From contig CAWEYT010000009.1 in assembly GCA_963813375.1 (NCBI GenBank), positions 1 to 64,000 on the forward strand: a stretch of DNA of 64,000 nucleotides. The letters are read 5' to 3'. This document shows positions 46,332-55,883 of this stretch, one piece after another (within the stretch, counting starts at the first letter, position 1; each line of letters begins with the position of its first letter). Source of the DNA: DASTFY01 sp963813375 (GTDB lineage: Bacteria; Actinomycetota; Acidimicrobiia; Acidimicrobiales; Ilumatobacteraceae). Made by a program: the position numbers and the translations under genes. The notes beneath the pieces are model-generated. The model worked only from the letters and a program-made list of their open reading frames with translations. It did no database searches and was not told the origin of the DNA.

Positions 46332-47637
46332 TCTCGCCCTGCTCATCGACCGTCCAGCGCTGGAGCTGGCCGTCGTCGGCCGCCAGGAGCTCACCGGTGG
46401 TGGGGTCGAGCGTGAGGGCCGTGACGGGAGCGGCCAGCTCGGTCCGACCCTCCACCTCGAGGCTGTTCGGGTCGACCATGAGGAGCTGGCGGTCCATCCC
46501 GATCCACACGTGGTCGTTCCCGGCCACCATCACCGGCTGAACGTGTTCGTCGCTCGCGGCGTCGCCCTGGAGGGCCGAGCCGAGATCGGCAGTGCGTGAC
46601 ACGCGCAGCGCGGTGGGGTCGGCGAGGTTGATGACGCCGAGCTTCCCGGCCCCGGTCACCACGTAGAGGAGCTGCTCGTGCGGGCTGAGCGCCAGGGCCC
46701 CCGAGTTCCCGGTCATCCCGAGCTCCTCGGGCAGGTCGATGCACCAGACGCCCGCGTACGAAGTGGCCAGCGTGTGGACGAAGCCGTACTCCCACACGTC
46801 GTAGTCCGGGTCGGCGCTGGCCGGGTCCGGCTCGGCCGGCTGGTAGAGCGTGAAGAGCAGCGACGACGACGCGGCGTACACCTGGGTGCGGCTGACGCCC
46901 GCCATGGATTCGTCGACCGGCGTGGCCTTCTCCCGCAGGCTCACCGGCAACCCGATCGCCCCGGTGGCGAGATCGAGGGTGCGGACGCGGTAGCGGGTCG
47001 GGTGCTCCGGCGGGAGGTACTCGATGAGCTGGAGGCTCATCGGTCGCGCGGGCCCGTTCGTCTCGTCGAACCACCCGAAGGCCTCCGGCACGAAGTTGCC
47101 GGGGAGCGTGAGCTCCTGCGTGGACCCCGCGCCATCGGTGACCACGAAGCGGGACGTGCTGCGACCCGGGCCGATCTCACCCGCCCGGATCGGCGGTGCC
47201 GGCTCGGCGAACACCGCCCAGCGACCGTCGGCGCTCGTGATGGTCGGGAGGAGACCGGCGGGCACCTCGCCGGTGCGGTCGAGCACGCCGTAGGCGTCGT
47301 ACCAACTGGCCTTGGCGTCGCCGTCCCGCGCCACCGTCCAGTTGCCTTCCAGGCTGATGGCGGCGTCCGTCCACGCGGCGCGGCGGCCACCGGTCGCGGG
47401 GTCGATGGCGACCACGGTCTGGCCATCGGTCACCCGGATCGACGGTCCGGTCGGAGTGGACGCCGGTGCCGACGGGACTGATGTGGTTTCGGGGCTGGAG
47501 CCGGATCCGAGCCGGTCGGACCGGCTCGGCTTCGACCGTCGGGCTTCCGGTAGATCAGGACCGCCGCAGCTCGCGACGGAGCTCAGGATGAGCCCGGCGA
47601 GGCTGCCAGACAGAAGAGCACGAGCACGGGCACGCAT
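46267..47637 (-). CDS. Exported lipoprotein with beta-propeller-like repeats
   Basis: 456 residues from ATG 47637, Shine-Dalgarno AGAAGGG. The signal peptide ends in lipobox SVASC (Cys24), then a Pro/Ser/Thr linker. The rest is regular beta repeats (VTDGQTVVAIDPATGGRRAA; RVRTLDLATGAIGLPVSL; LLYVVTGAGKLGVINLADPT; IGMDRQLLMVDPNSLEVEGR; LTLDPTTGELLAADDGQLQR), consistent with a WD40/YVTN-like propeller. Function unknown. It overlaps the radA 3' end by 65 bp on the opposite strand. Confidence 0.72.
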   Translation of the reverse strand: MRARARALLSGSLAGLILSSVASCGGPDLPEARRSKPSRSDRLGSGSSPETTSVPSAPASTPTGPSIRVTDGQTVVAIDPATGGRRAAWTDAAISLEGNWTVARDGDAKASWYDAYGVLDRTGEVPAGLLPTITSADGRWAVFAEPAPPIRAGEIGPGRSTSRFVVTDGAGSTQELTLPGNFVPEAFGWFDETNGPARPMSLQLIEYLPPEHPTRYRVRTLDLATGAIGLPVSLREKATPVDESMAGVSRTQVYAASSSLLFTLYQPAEPDPASADPDYDVWEYGFVHTLATSYAGVWCIDLPEELGMTGNSGALALSPHEQLLYVVTGAGKLGVINLADPTALRVSRTADLGSALQGDAASDEHVQPVMVAGNDHVWIGMDRQLLMVDPNSLEVEGRTELAAPVTALTLDPTTGELLAADDGQLQRWTVDEQGEITATGALPLPDGLEVVARIAT

Positions 47638-47659
47638 GTCCCTTCTACACCGGGCTCTG

Positions 47660-48497
47660 TCATCCCGTTCCCACGGTCTCGGCCAGTGCGATGGCCGCGT
47701 CGCGGTCCAGGGCCGACTCGAGCCGGTAGGTGTGGGGGCCGACCGTCCAGATCAACGTGTTGCCGGCCAGGCGCAGCGGCTCCTCCTCGATGTTCCCCGT
47801 CTGGCCCACGTACAGGAACAGGTGGGGCTCACCGCCCAACCAGACCGCCGGGTGGCCGTCGACGCTGACCCGCTCGTAGGTCGTGCCGGGCTCGAGGATC
47901 TTCTGGAAGAGCGGCTCCTCGACCTCACCCCGGAAGACGGTGAGCAGTGCGCCCACCCCCGGAACCTTGGAGGGCGGGAGCGTGGCCGAGGGTGCCCATT
48001 GGAGGCTGAGCCGGCCGTCCGCCAGCGTGGTGGTCTCCGGCGGGCCGAGGGCCGGCGGGAGCGGCGGCTCGATGCCGAGGGCGGAAGCACCGTCCTCCAC
48101 GCTGATGGACCCCGGCGGGTCCGTCGGCGGGGTGACGGTCGACGTGGTCTCGCCCGTCGCCTGAGCCGTGGTGGGACCCGTCGACAGACCGGTCGAGAGC
48201 GTGGGCGACAGGCTCGTGTCGCTGGTCCGGATGGCGATGCCGCCGATGCCCAGCAGGTCGGCCACGGCCTTGCGGGCCCGCGGGCTGGCCACCAGCACGA
48301 CGCCGACGATCACGATGGCCGCCGCGGCGAGCGCCAGCACCCGGCGCACGGCCGGTCGCTGCACCAGCGGCGTCACCGTCGCCGGCCGGTCCGAACTCGG
48401 CCACGACGCGCGCCGGCAGGTCCGACGCGCCCGGGAACTCCAGACCGTCGGCCAGCTCGGCCAGCGCCCGCTCGAGGTCGACGAGATCCACGGTCAT
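47660..48497 (-). CDS. Membrane protein, probable anti-sigma factor for the adjacent ECF sigma (one frameshift)
   Basis: The start at 48497 overlaps the ECF sigma stop. The short cytosolic N-terminus (VDLVDLERALAELADGLEFP) breaks near 48,385 and continues as VQRPAVRRVLALAAAAIVIV, a membrane helix. The extracellular part is Thr/Pro-rich and then folded (GALLTVFRGEVEEPLFQKIL; VSVDGHPAVWLGGEPHLFLY; HTYRLESALDRDAAIALAE). Coupling to an ECF sigma gene and the single-helix topology suggest a membrane-bound anti-sigma factor; no zinc-type anti-sigma motif is present. The outer domain resembles DUF4367-type sensors (tentative). Confidence 0.65.
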
Positions 48498-49066
48498 GAG
48501 CGATCTCCTGCCTCGCCGAGCCGGTCCCGGAGGCGGTCCAGGGCCCGGGACAGCCGGGACTTCACGGTGCCGGCGGGGACGTCGAGCGCGGCCGCGGTCT
48601 CCGCCTCGGACAGGCCGGCGAAGTAGCGCAGCGCGATGACCGTCCGGTCGCGGTCGTCCAGCCCGGCGAGCGCGGCCCGCAGCTCTCCGGCCGACACCGC
48701 TCCCAGCGCCAGCTCCTCGGTCGAGCCCGGCTCATGGCCGCCGACCGCGGCAGCCCTGACGGCCAGCCGCTCCCGCCGCCCGCGGCTCCGGCGGCGGTTG
48801 CGGGCCTCGTTGGCCACGATCTGCATCAGCCAGGGCCGCAGGGGCAACCCCTCCCGGAACCGGGGCAGAGCCCGGAACGCCTTCACGAACGCCTCCTGGG
48901 TCACGTCTTCGGCCTCACTCTCCGATCCCATCACCGCGAAGGCGGTGCGCAACGCGGCACGCTGATGGCGTCCGACCAGCACGCCGAACGCGGCGGTGTC
49001 ACCGCGACGAGCCCGCGCCACGAGGACGTCGTCGTCCAGGGTTCTCTCGTGCGCCGCACCGGCCAT
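48494..49066 (-). CDS. ECF-family RNA polymerase sigma factor
   Basis: 190 residues. Region 2: LVGRHQRAALRTAFAVMGSE, SEAEDVTQEAFVKAFRALPR, LRPWLMQIVANEARNRRRSR. Region 4: LAGLDDRDRTVIALRYFAGL, AETAAALDVPAGTVKSRLSR. The downstream overlapping membrane protein is the likely anti-sigma factor. Regulon unknown; the DM13 gene is divergent from it. Confidence 0.9.
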   Translation of the reverse strand: MAGAAHERTLDDDVLVARARRGDTAAFGVLVGRHQRAALRTAFAVMGSESEAEDVTQEAFVKAFRALPRFREGLPLRPWLMQIVANEARNRRRSRGRRERLAVRAAAVGGHEPGSTEELALGAVSAGELRAALAGLDDRDRTVIALRYFAGLSEAETAAALDVPAGTVKSRLSRALDRLRDRLGEAGDRS

Positions 49067-49142
49067 GTCGATCCACTGTTCCTACACCGCCGGCCCCGCC
49101 CCGGTTCCCAGCCCGCGACCAGACGGTGCCGGCACCGCTCCG

Positions 49143-49148
49143 TACACT
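49143..49148 (+). promoter_or_regulatory. Leaderless-type -10 of the DM13 gene (TACACT)
   Basis: TACACT ends 7 nt before GTG 49155. No Shine-Dalgarno and no clear -35. Confidence 0.45.
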
Positions 49149-49154
49149 CGCCCC

Positions 49155-49730
49155 GTGGCCACCCGGACGCTGGTCATCATCGGTGCCGCCGTCGCCCTGC
49201 TGGCGGCGCTCGTCGTCGGCCTCGCGCTGTTCCAGCCCTGGAAGCTGTGGGTGGACGACACCGTCGATCAAGCCGTGCCGGCCGGCGCCGCGCCCGTGAC
49301 CCTCCCGGCCGCGACGACGGCTGTCCCGGTCCCGTCGACGACCCCCGCGACCGTCGCCCCCGCGACCGTTGCACCCACCACGCTGGCGCCGACGACGACC
49401 GTCCCGGTCTCGGCGATGTTCGTCTCGCTCGATCACGGCACCTCGGGTCGACTGGTGCTCCTGGAGGCGGAGGGCGGCCAGCGCTTCGTCCGCTTCGAGG
49501 AGCTCGACACCTCGAACGGGCCTGACCTCAAGGTCTATCTGTCCACCAACCCGGTCGACGGACCGGAGCAGGGCTTCGACGACGACTACCTCGACCTCGG
49601 CCGGCTCCAGGGCAACGTGGGCAACCAGAACTACGAACTGCCCTCCGGCACCGACCTCACCCGGTTCCGCAGCGTGGTCATCTGGTGCGACCGGTTCAAC
49701 TCGGCGTTCGGGGCCGCACCTCTGGCCTGA
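49155..49730 (+). CDS. Membrane-anchored DM13-domain protein
   Basis: 191 residues from GTG 49155. An N-terminal membrane helix (VIIGAAVALLAALVVGLALF), then FQPWKLWVDDTV, an Ala/Pro/Thr linker and a DM13 electron-transfer-type domain: HGTSGRLVLLEAEGGQRFVR, NGPDLKVYLSTNPVDGP, NVGNQNYELPSGTDLTRFRS and VVIWCDRFNSAFGAAPL, with the conserved Cys in VIWCDRF. DM13 proteins are secreted or membrane-tethered and suggested to bind haem or act in redox. Function here is unknown. Confidence 0.85.
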   Translation: MATRTLVIIGAAVALLAALVVGLALFQPWKLWVDDTVDQAVPAGAAPVTLPAATTAVPVPSTTPATVAPATVAPTTLAPTTTVPVSAMFVSLDHGTSGRLVLLEAEGGQRFVRFEELDTSNGPDLKVYLSTNPVDGPEQGFDDDYLDLGRLQGNVGNQNYELPSGTDLTRFRSVVIWCDRFNSAFGAAPLA

Positions 49731-49759
49731 CGCCCTGTCTCGAGCTCTACCCCGGTCCC

Positions 49760-49765
49760 TAGACT
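49760..49765 (+). promoter_or_regulatory. Leaderless-type -10 of disA (TAGACT)
   Basis: TAGACT ends 7 nt before ATG 49772. No Shine-Dalgarno and no clear -35. Confidence 0.5.
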
Positions 49766-49771
49766 GCCGCG

Positions 49772-50841
49772 ATGCAGGAGCGGCGCGGGATCGGGATGAC
49801 CGAGGCGCTGGCCCTGGTGGCGCCCGGGACCGGGCTGCGCGACGGGCTGGACCGCGTCGTGAAGGCCAAGCGGGGCGCCCTCGTCGTGGTCGGCGACGGG
49901 CCCGACGTGCTCGGGGTGTGCTCCGGCGGTTTCCTCATGGATGCCGAGTTCACCCCGCAGCGGTTGGCCGAGCTGTGCAAGATGGACTCGGCCATCATCC
50001 TCACCCCCGATGCGGGCCGGATCGCCCGGGCCAACGTCCACCTGGTCCCCGACCCCAGCGTCCCCACCAGCGAGACCGGCACCCGCCACCGGACCGCGGA
50101 GCGGGTGGCCCGGTCGCTCGACGTCCCCGTCATCTCCGTCAGCGAGGACATGGGCGTCATCACCGTCTACGTGGGCGCGGCCAAGCACACCCTCGAGGAG
50201 ATCCCCCGCCTGCTGGTCCGGGGCAACCAGGCCCTGCAGACGCTCGAGCGGTACAAGGTCCGCCTCGACGACGCGGCCACCTCGCTCACCGAGCTGGAGG
50301 TGGAGGACGTGGCCACGGTGCGGGACGTGGCCGCCATGCTCCAGCGCAGCGAGACCGTCCGCCGCGTGGCCGAGCAGATCCAGGCCTCGATCGTGGAGCT
50401 CGGGATGGAGGCCCACCTCATCCGGCTGCAGCTCGACGAGCTGCTCGAGGACGTGGACGACGACCGGGAGCTGGTCCTGCTCGACTACCTACCCGACGAC
50501 AAGGACGAACGCCTGGCCAGCGCCCTCGCCGCCCTCGCCGCGCTGTCGACCGATGACCTGCGCGATCTGGGCTGCGTCGCTGCCATCGTCGTCCCCGGCG
50601 CCGAGGACCAGCTGGACCTGAGCGTGCAACCACGCGGGTACCGCCTGCTCGACAAGGTGCCCCGCCTGACCGAGGGCGTCGTCGACGACCTGGTCGGCCG
50701 CTTCGGCACCCTCCAGAAGCTGATGAGGGCCACCACCGAGGACCTGGTGTCCATCGACGATGTGGACGTGAGCCTGGCCCACACCATCAGGGAAGGCCTG
50801 GCCCGCCAGGCCGAGACCGCACTCTCGACCGGTTCCACTAG
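49772..50841 (+). CDS. disA: DNA integrity scanning diadenylate cyclase (last codons frameshifted)
   Basis: About 356 residues. The DAC domain has GALVVVGDGPDVLGVCSGGF, MDSAIILTPDAGRIARANVH and PSVPTSETGTRHRTAERVAR; the RHR ATP motif is intact, while DGA reads DSA. A helical linker (VEDVATVRDVAAMLQRSE) and a C-terminal HhH domain (YRLLDKVPRLTEGVVDDLVG) follow. The frame stays open to 50938, but one missing base in the last codons would give ALLDRFH and a TAG at 50839-50841, matching how DisA proteins normally end. It makes cyclic di-AMP and scans DNA for branched structures. It converges with the LysM-BTAD gene, sharing the CTAG at the two stops. Confidence 0.92.
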
Positions 50842-53539
50842 CTGCCCCGCCATCGGGGTGAGGAGCTCCTGGCGGAGGGCGACCAGGTCTGGCGACGGGT
50901 CGTCCGCCCAGGGGTCGGCCAGGATCGACTGTTCGTAGCAGGCGTACTCGTGTCGGAGTGCGGCCCGGTCGCCCCGCACGGCGTGAGCACGGAGGCGGAG
51001 CCCGATGAGCTCCTCGTGACCGGGCAGCACGTCCAGCCCGATCGCGGTGGCCTCGAGCACGCCGTCGACGTCAGCCCGGTCCAGCAACCGGCGCCCGAGC
51101 TCGACGGCCACCGTCGTGACCAACAACGTCAACGTGGACGGGAGCGCTTCCGCGTCCGGCCACAGGTAGCAGCGTCCGCTGTACGGCGCGCCGCGCACGA
51201 GGGCCAACGCCCGGCGGAGCTCGGCGATGGCGTCGTCGTCCGGCAGGTGATGGGCACGCGACAGGTGGCTGCGCACCACGTCGGCGTCGAGGACGACCCG
51301 CGCATGGAGCGGCAACCGCTCGGCGTACGTCCGGGCCAGCCACTCCTCTCCCGCCGGCGGCGGCGCCAGCCGGGCCAACGCCCGCCGGCGCATCGGAGAC
51401 GACGTTGGAGAACGAGCCGTTCGAGAGATCCGACTCCCACAGCGCCGCTCGCGCACCGGTCCTCGTCGCCGTGTGGCGGTGCTGAGCCAGCCAGACCACG
51501 AGCTCGAGCGCCTTCGCCCGGTCGAACTCGGCGGACCGGCCGTCCGGGGTCACCACGTCCACCGGACCGAGCACCCGGACCATCAGCGTCCAGGGCTGCG
51601 TCACGTCCGGACCCGCGTCGGTCACGTCGCCCTCGGTCACGTCGTCCTGCTCGTCGATCGACCGTCAGCTCGTCTTCGACCTCGGTCACTCTCGTCAGGA
51701 GGCTCGCCTCGCGCATCGTCGAGCCCGTGGGCGCGCACGGTCAACCGGGCCACAGAGAACGTGCCGTCGTCGGCGGCCACCACGACGGCCTCCGGGATGG
51801 TCGGGAGGTCGGCACCGACGACGGCGACGCCGCGATGTGCTGCGGCCAGCGCAACGAGCGCTTCCCAGGCGGGATCACCGGGCGAGGGCGGCTCGCGGAG
51901 GATCACCACGACGGGCTCCCACGGGCTCGTGGCTCGCGACGGCCCGCAGGCGGAAGGTCGAGCGATGGCCACCGGTGGCGGCCAGGATCGGCCCGGTCAT
52001 GGCCTCGACCGCGGCGACGGCGCTCGGCAGGTCCGGCACGGACCGCACCTCGTGGCGGGCGGCCAGGTCGGGGAGCACCTCGCCGACCGTCACGACCCGA
52101 AGCTCGTCGGCCAGCGGCGTGACGGCCAGCGTGGCCGTGAGGTGGCGGGCGGCGTCCAGCCCCTGCCCGTGAGCACCGAGATCGAGGACGCCGACGGCCT
52201 CCAAGTCGACGAAGACCTCCGCGTCGCTCTCGTCGCGCCCGAGGCCGACCATCGCCGGGCAGGGAGGTGCCACCGCCCGGGCATCGTCGGCCAGCTCGCG
52301 GAGGGGCACCGAGGCCGGGAGGAGCCAGCTTCGCCCGTCGTTCCCCGCTCGCCAAGGGAGCTCGAGGGTGGCGGGGCGATCGAGCACGACCTCGAGGTTG
52401 TCGGGCGCTCGGCGCACGGCCAGGACGCGGGCCTCGCTGCCGGACCGGCCGAGCCGGCCGGCCAGCGCCCGCAGCGCGAGCTCCAGCCGGGCCAGGCCCA
52501 AGGCGTCGGTGCCGGCCACTAGAGCGGTGACCGCCTCGGCCAGCTCACCATCCGGAGCGGGGACGGTGACGGCGCGGCTGACGGGCCGCCGCAGCACCCG
52601 GCGTCGTGACGACCGCAGCATGCCGATCGCGCCGGTGGCGAGGAGCGCGGCGCCCGTGAAGGCGGTGAAGCGGGCCCAGGCGGGAGCCGGCGAGTCGCCC
52701 CCCTCGTCGCCGTGGTCGATCGGTCCGACCCCGACCTGTTCGATCGTCCCGATCGTCTCGATCGGTGCTGCGGCGTCCTGAGGAACGGCAGTGGTCGTCA
52801 CGACGGGTCGGACCGGATCCGGCGCCACACGTTCGACCGGTGTGGCGACCGGGGCGGAGATGGTCAGGGGCGGGATCAGCACGGGGGTGACCGGTCCGGG
52901 CCCTGGTCCCGGCACGGTCAGATCCCAACCGGGCAGGATGAGGTTCGGGTCATCGAAGACCCGCGTCCCGAAGGAACGGCCCCGGTTGGTCTCCCACAGG
53001 AACGGCCAGGCGGCCGGAGTGCCCAGCTCGTCCTCGGCGATCGAGCTGAGGCTCTCTCCCTTCACCACGACGTGCTGCGCCATCGGGGCGGGCGGCGCGG
53101 GCGGGGCGGCGAGGGCGGTCGCGGTTGCCGTGATCGTCGGCGCGGCGACGGGCGATGCTGCCGCCGCGTAGGGGAGGACGTGGCCGACGGCGCCGCTGCT
53201 GACGAGGAGAGCACCGACGAGCCGACCGGCCACGGACGCCGCCCACCCCGAGCGGGCCGGCCGGGTGCGGTGACGGGCGACCGCCACCATCTCCCGCACG
53301 ACCGCCACGGCGAGCTGGGCCCAGGCCAGCCAGACGACGACGGCGAAGATCTTGAGCCAGACGCCGTCGCCCAGCCCACCCCGCGCCGCGAAGCGCAGCT
53401 GGTCGCCGTTGGGCCATGCCGTGGGCAGCGGCCATCCGGCGAGCGCGGCCAGTGCCACCGGCACCCCCACGAGGAGGGCCAGGAGCACCAGCAACGCGCC
53501 CGCCGTGCGGACGACATGAACCTCGCGTCGCTGCGTCAT
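50838..53539 (-). CDS. Membrane protein with LysM and bacterial transcriptional activator (BTAD) domains (frameshifted)
   Basis: About 900 residues when joined. Helix 1 at residues ~10-33, helix 2 at ~63-83, helix 3 at ~103-122; LysM at ~155-210 (HVVVKGESLSSIAEDELGTP; NLILPGWDLTVPG); a Pro/Val linker; helix 4 (FTAFTGAALLATGAIGML); a large cytosolic region (VDLEAVGVLDLGAHGQGLDA); then a winged-helix-like part (VRVLGPVDVVTPDGRSAEFD) and a BTAD TPR domain (GHEELIGLRLRAHAVRGDRA; LRHEYACYEQSILADPW). Four or more shifts between about 51,920 and 51,390 split the C-terminal half; the stop is TAG 50840-50838. It is the last gene of the Tad operon, overlapping the upstream pseudopilin-like gene by 4 nt. 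Wall binding joined to a DNA-binding-type module suggests a signalling or scaffold role for the pilus (inference). Confidence 0.75.
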
Positions 53540-53967
53540 CGATCAGCCTCCGAGATGCCTCTCACGATTCGGGCCGAGCCCTCGCCGGTCACGGTGGTCG
53601 ACGAGACGCCGGCGGCCGACAGCAATGGAAGGTCGACGGGGATGGTCACCGTCACCCGGAGGCGATCGCCGGTCCAGGCCACCGATCCCTGATGGCCGGC
53701 GGCACGAACGAAACGGTCCGCCTCCGCCAGCGCCGCGGCCGGGTCCACCTCGACCCGGCCGGCGCGCACCGCGCCGGCGTCGACGGCCTGCACGCCGGCC
53801 CGGGCGGCCTGGTCGGCCACGTCGACCGCCTCTCGTCGGGCGGCCAGCACCCGGCTCCCGTCGTGGGCCAGTCCGGCGGCCACCAGCATGACCCCCGTGA
53901 AGGCGATGATGATCAATGCGTTGGCCGTCCCGCGCGCACCGCGCAGGCGGTCGGCCCGAGCACTCAC
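53536..53967 (-). CDS. TadE/TadG-like pilus assembly protein
   Basis: 143 residues from GTG 53967. An Arg-rich start (SARADRLRGARGTANALIII) runs into a single helix (ALIIIAFTGVMLVAAGLA), then an extracytoplasmic domain with helical DVADQAARAGVQAVDAG and beta VTVTIPVDLPLLSAAG. This is the helicase/secretion-neighbouring TadE-like family found in actinobacterial Tad clusters. Overlaps both neighbours by 4 nt, so strongly coupled. Confidence 0.72.
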   Translation of the reverse strand: MSARADRLRGARGTANALIIIAFTGVMLVAAGLAHDGSRVLAARREAVDVADQAARAGVQAVDAGAVRAGRVEVDPAAALAEADRFVRAAGHQGSVAWTGDRLRVTVTIPVDLPLLSAAGVSSTTVTGEGSARIVRGISEADR

Positions 53968-54389
53968 GCGCCACCTCGGTAGCGGTCGACCGGCGCGCTG
54001 GCGCGGGCGGTGATCGTCTTCTGACCCGGGAGCGAGAGATCGACCAGATCGGCCAGGGCGACCTGACAGGACACGGTGGCCGTCACCGTGCCGCCCGTGC
54101 CCGCGGTGCTGACCTGCACGGCCGTGGAGGCGCAAGCCATGCCGGCGCTGCGCAGCGTCGTCTCGGCGGCCGCCTGGGCGTCGGCGACCATGGCGCCCGG
54201 GCTCTGACGGAGGCTGGCCGCCCGCGCCGCAGCCTGGGCCGCGGACACGACGTCCTGGTTCGCAGTGCCGACCCGTCCGGCCAGCACCGCGAAGGCGAGA
54301 AGGGCGAGCACCACCGGCGTGAGCAGCACGACGCTCACGCCGGCCGAGCCCCGTGACCCGGACAACCGCCCGGCCGTCACCTGACTCAT
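53964..54389 (-). CDS. TadE-like minor pseudopilin
   Basis: 141 residues from ATG 54389. A short polar start with SGSRGSAGVSVVLLTPVVLA (TadE-type Gly-Ser-x-S/T region before the helix), a membrane helix, then DVVSAAQAAARAASLRQSPG and beta-rich VTATVSCQVALADLVDLSLP with two Cys (ACAST, VSCQ) that could form a disulphide. Minor pseudopilins prime or modulate Flp pilus assembly. Overlaps both neighbours by 4 nt. Confidence 0.75.
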   Translation of the reverse strand: MSQVTAGRLSGSRGSAGVSVVLLTPVVLALLAFAVLAGRVGTANQDVVSAAQAAARAASLRQSPGAMVADAQAAAETTLRSAGMACASTAVQVSTAGTGGTVTATVSCQVALADLVDLSLPGQKTITARASAPVDRYRGGA

Positions 54390-54766
54390 CGCTCGCTCTC
54401 CGGGACGAAGCGCTCGACCGGGCCGCCCGCGCTGGCCGTGACCGTCGGGTGCAGCCACGGGATGGGTCCGCGCACCTGGCCGGACACGGTCACGGTGACC
54501 GTCGTCGGGCTGCGCTCGATCTGCACGGTGGGCGCCGGGAGCAGCCCGTCGGAGCCGCGGAGCACCTCGACGGCGACCGCTCGCCCCGCGGCGGCGGAGC
54601 CACCGTCGGCCTGGGCCACTCTGGCCGCGTCCTCCGCGGCCGCCGCCACCACCGACCGGGCGTGGTACACGAGGGCGGCCTGGATGACGAGGAAGACCAT
54701 CGTCACGACGACGGGCAGGAGGAGCACCGCTCCCGTGACCTCGCCCGCCGTGCCCCGAGCTCTCAC
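54386..54766 (-). CDS. TadE-like minor pseudopilin
   Basis: 126 residues from GTG 54766. Starts RARGTAGEVTGAVLLLPVVV: the G-E-V-T motif before the helix is the TadE-type processing/assembly signature, with Glu at the +5-like position. A helical AAAAEDAARVAQADGGSAAA and a beta region VQIERSPTTVTVTVSGQVRG follow. Second of three tandem TadE-like genes. Confidence 0.78.
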   Translation of the reverse strand: MRARGTAGEVTGAVLLLPVVVTMVFLVIQAALVYHARSVVAAAAEDAARVAQADGGSAAAGRAVAVEVLRGSDGLLPAPTVQIERSPTTVTVTVSGQVRGPIPWLHPTVTASAGGPVERFVPESER

Positions 54767-54767
54767 G

Positions 54768-54950
54768 TCAGCTGCCGAAGATCTCGCCGACCTTGCCCAT
54801 CAGGCCCGCCTGGATGGCGGCGACGACACCGATGAGCGCGACGGCGATGCCGGCGACGTACAGGACCTCGGTGCTGACCTCGCCGCGGTCACCGGCGACG
54901 GCGCGCGACTGGAGCCAGGCGTAGAACTTGGTGGTGGGGTTGGTGATCAT
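54768..54950 (-). CDS. flp: Flp-type pilin (actinobacterial class)
   Basis: 60 residues from ATG 54950; ATG 54974 is in frame 8 codons upstream. A polar N-terminus (RAVAGDRGEVSTEVLYVAGI) has the G-x-V-S/T-x-E pattern of prepilin processing sites, with Glu following in the helix (VSTEVLYVAGIAVALIGVVA). The tail is short (GLMGKVGEIFGS). Small size, position between tadC and tadE genes and the motif mark it as the main pilin subunit. No prepilin peptidase (tadV) was found nearby. Confidence 0.8.
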   Translation of the reverse strand: MITNPTTKFYAWLQSRAVAGDRGEVSTEVLYVAGIAVALIGVVAAIQAGLMGKVGEIFGS

Positions 54951-54993
54951 CAGTGGCTCTTTCTGTTGAGGCATTGGGCTGTTGACGGGTGGG

Positions 54994-55883
54994 TCAAAGG
55001 TTCACGACGGAGTAGACGCCGGGGAAGATCACGAGGAGGACGAAGCCCACGACGAGCAGGGCCACGGGCGCGTTCATGCGCTCGGTCCGCGAAGCCGCGC
55101 GGGCGTCCACGTCGGCCAGCTCGCGCGTCGTCAGCGCGTCGGCCGATGCTTCGAGGGACCGGCGGACCTGCGCACCCGACTCGCCGGCCAGGGCCATGGC
55201 GCCGGCCAGCTCGGTGAGGTCGTCCAGGCCGGTGCGCTCGGCGACGGCCGTCATGACCGACCACGGCGAGCGGCCCGAGAGCCGGGCGTCGTTCACGGCC
55301 CGGCGAAGCAGCGAGAACCCCCAGCCGGTGCCGTAGCCCGCGGCGTCCTGGAGGGCTTCCTCGACCCCCGCGCCGCCGGCCAGCAGGATCGTGACGAGCC
55401 GAAGGTAGGTGGCGAGGACGACGCGGAACTCCCGGCGGCGGCGGGCCGCCCGGGCGGCTGCCTGCACGTCGGCCAGGAACCATCCCCCCAGACCGAGCGC
55501 GATCGAGGCCAGTCCGACCAGTCCCATCGGGAGGGGTGTCCCGGCCGTCGAGATCAGCCACAGCACGACGGGGAGGCCCGGCGCCGAACAGCGCAGTCTG
55601 CAACTTGTCGAGGGCCTGCTCCTCGGCGCGTCCGGCCGATGAGGGCCAGGTCGGCGGCCAGCGAGGGACGTCGCGCCACGCGGTCGCCCTCGATGGCGAC
55701 GGCCGCTGAGCGCAGGCCGCGCCGCCAGACCGGTTCGGTGACTCCGTCGGCCTGCGCCGCACCACCGGGACGGCCCAGCGCCGCGACCGCGGGCCCGAGG
55801 GGCCGGCGCGCCGGCCACCAGCCCCTGGCGATGAGCCACAGCCCGCCACCGGCCACCATGCCCAACAGGAGGACGGGGATCAT
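54994..55883 (-). CDS. tadC: TadC-like inner-membrane platform protein (one frameshift)
   Basis: Starts at ATG 55883 (MIPVLLLGMVAGGGLWLIAR), overlapping tadB by 4 nt. A shift near 55,600 leads into the second part. The T2SSF-type domain shows EFRVVLATYLRLVTILLAGG, GVEEALQDAAGYGTGWGFSL, GLDDLTELAGAMALAGESGA and RMNAPVALLVVGFVLLVIFP. It forms, with TadB, the membrane platform for the TadA ATPase. Confidence 0.85.
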
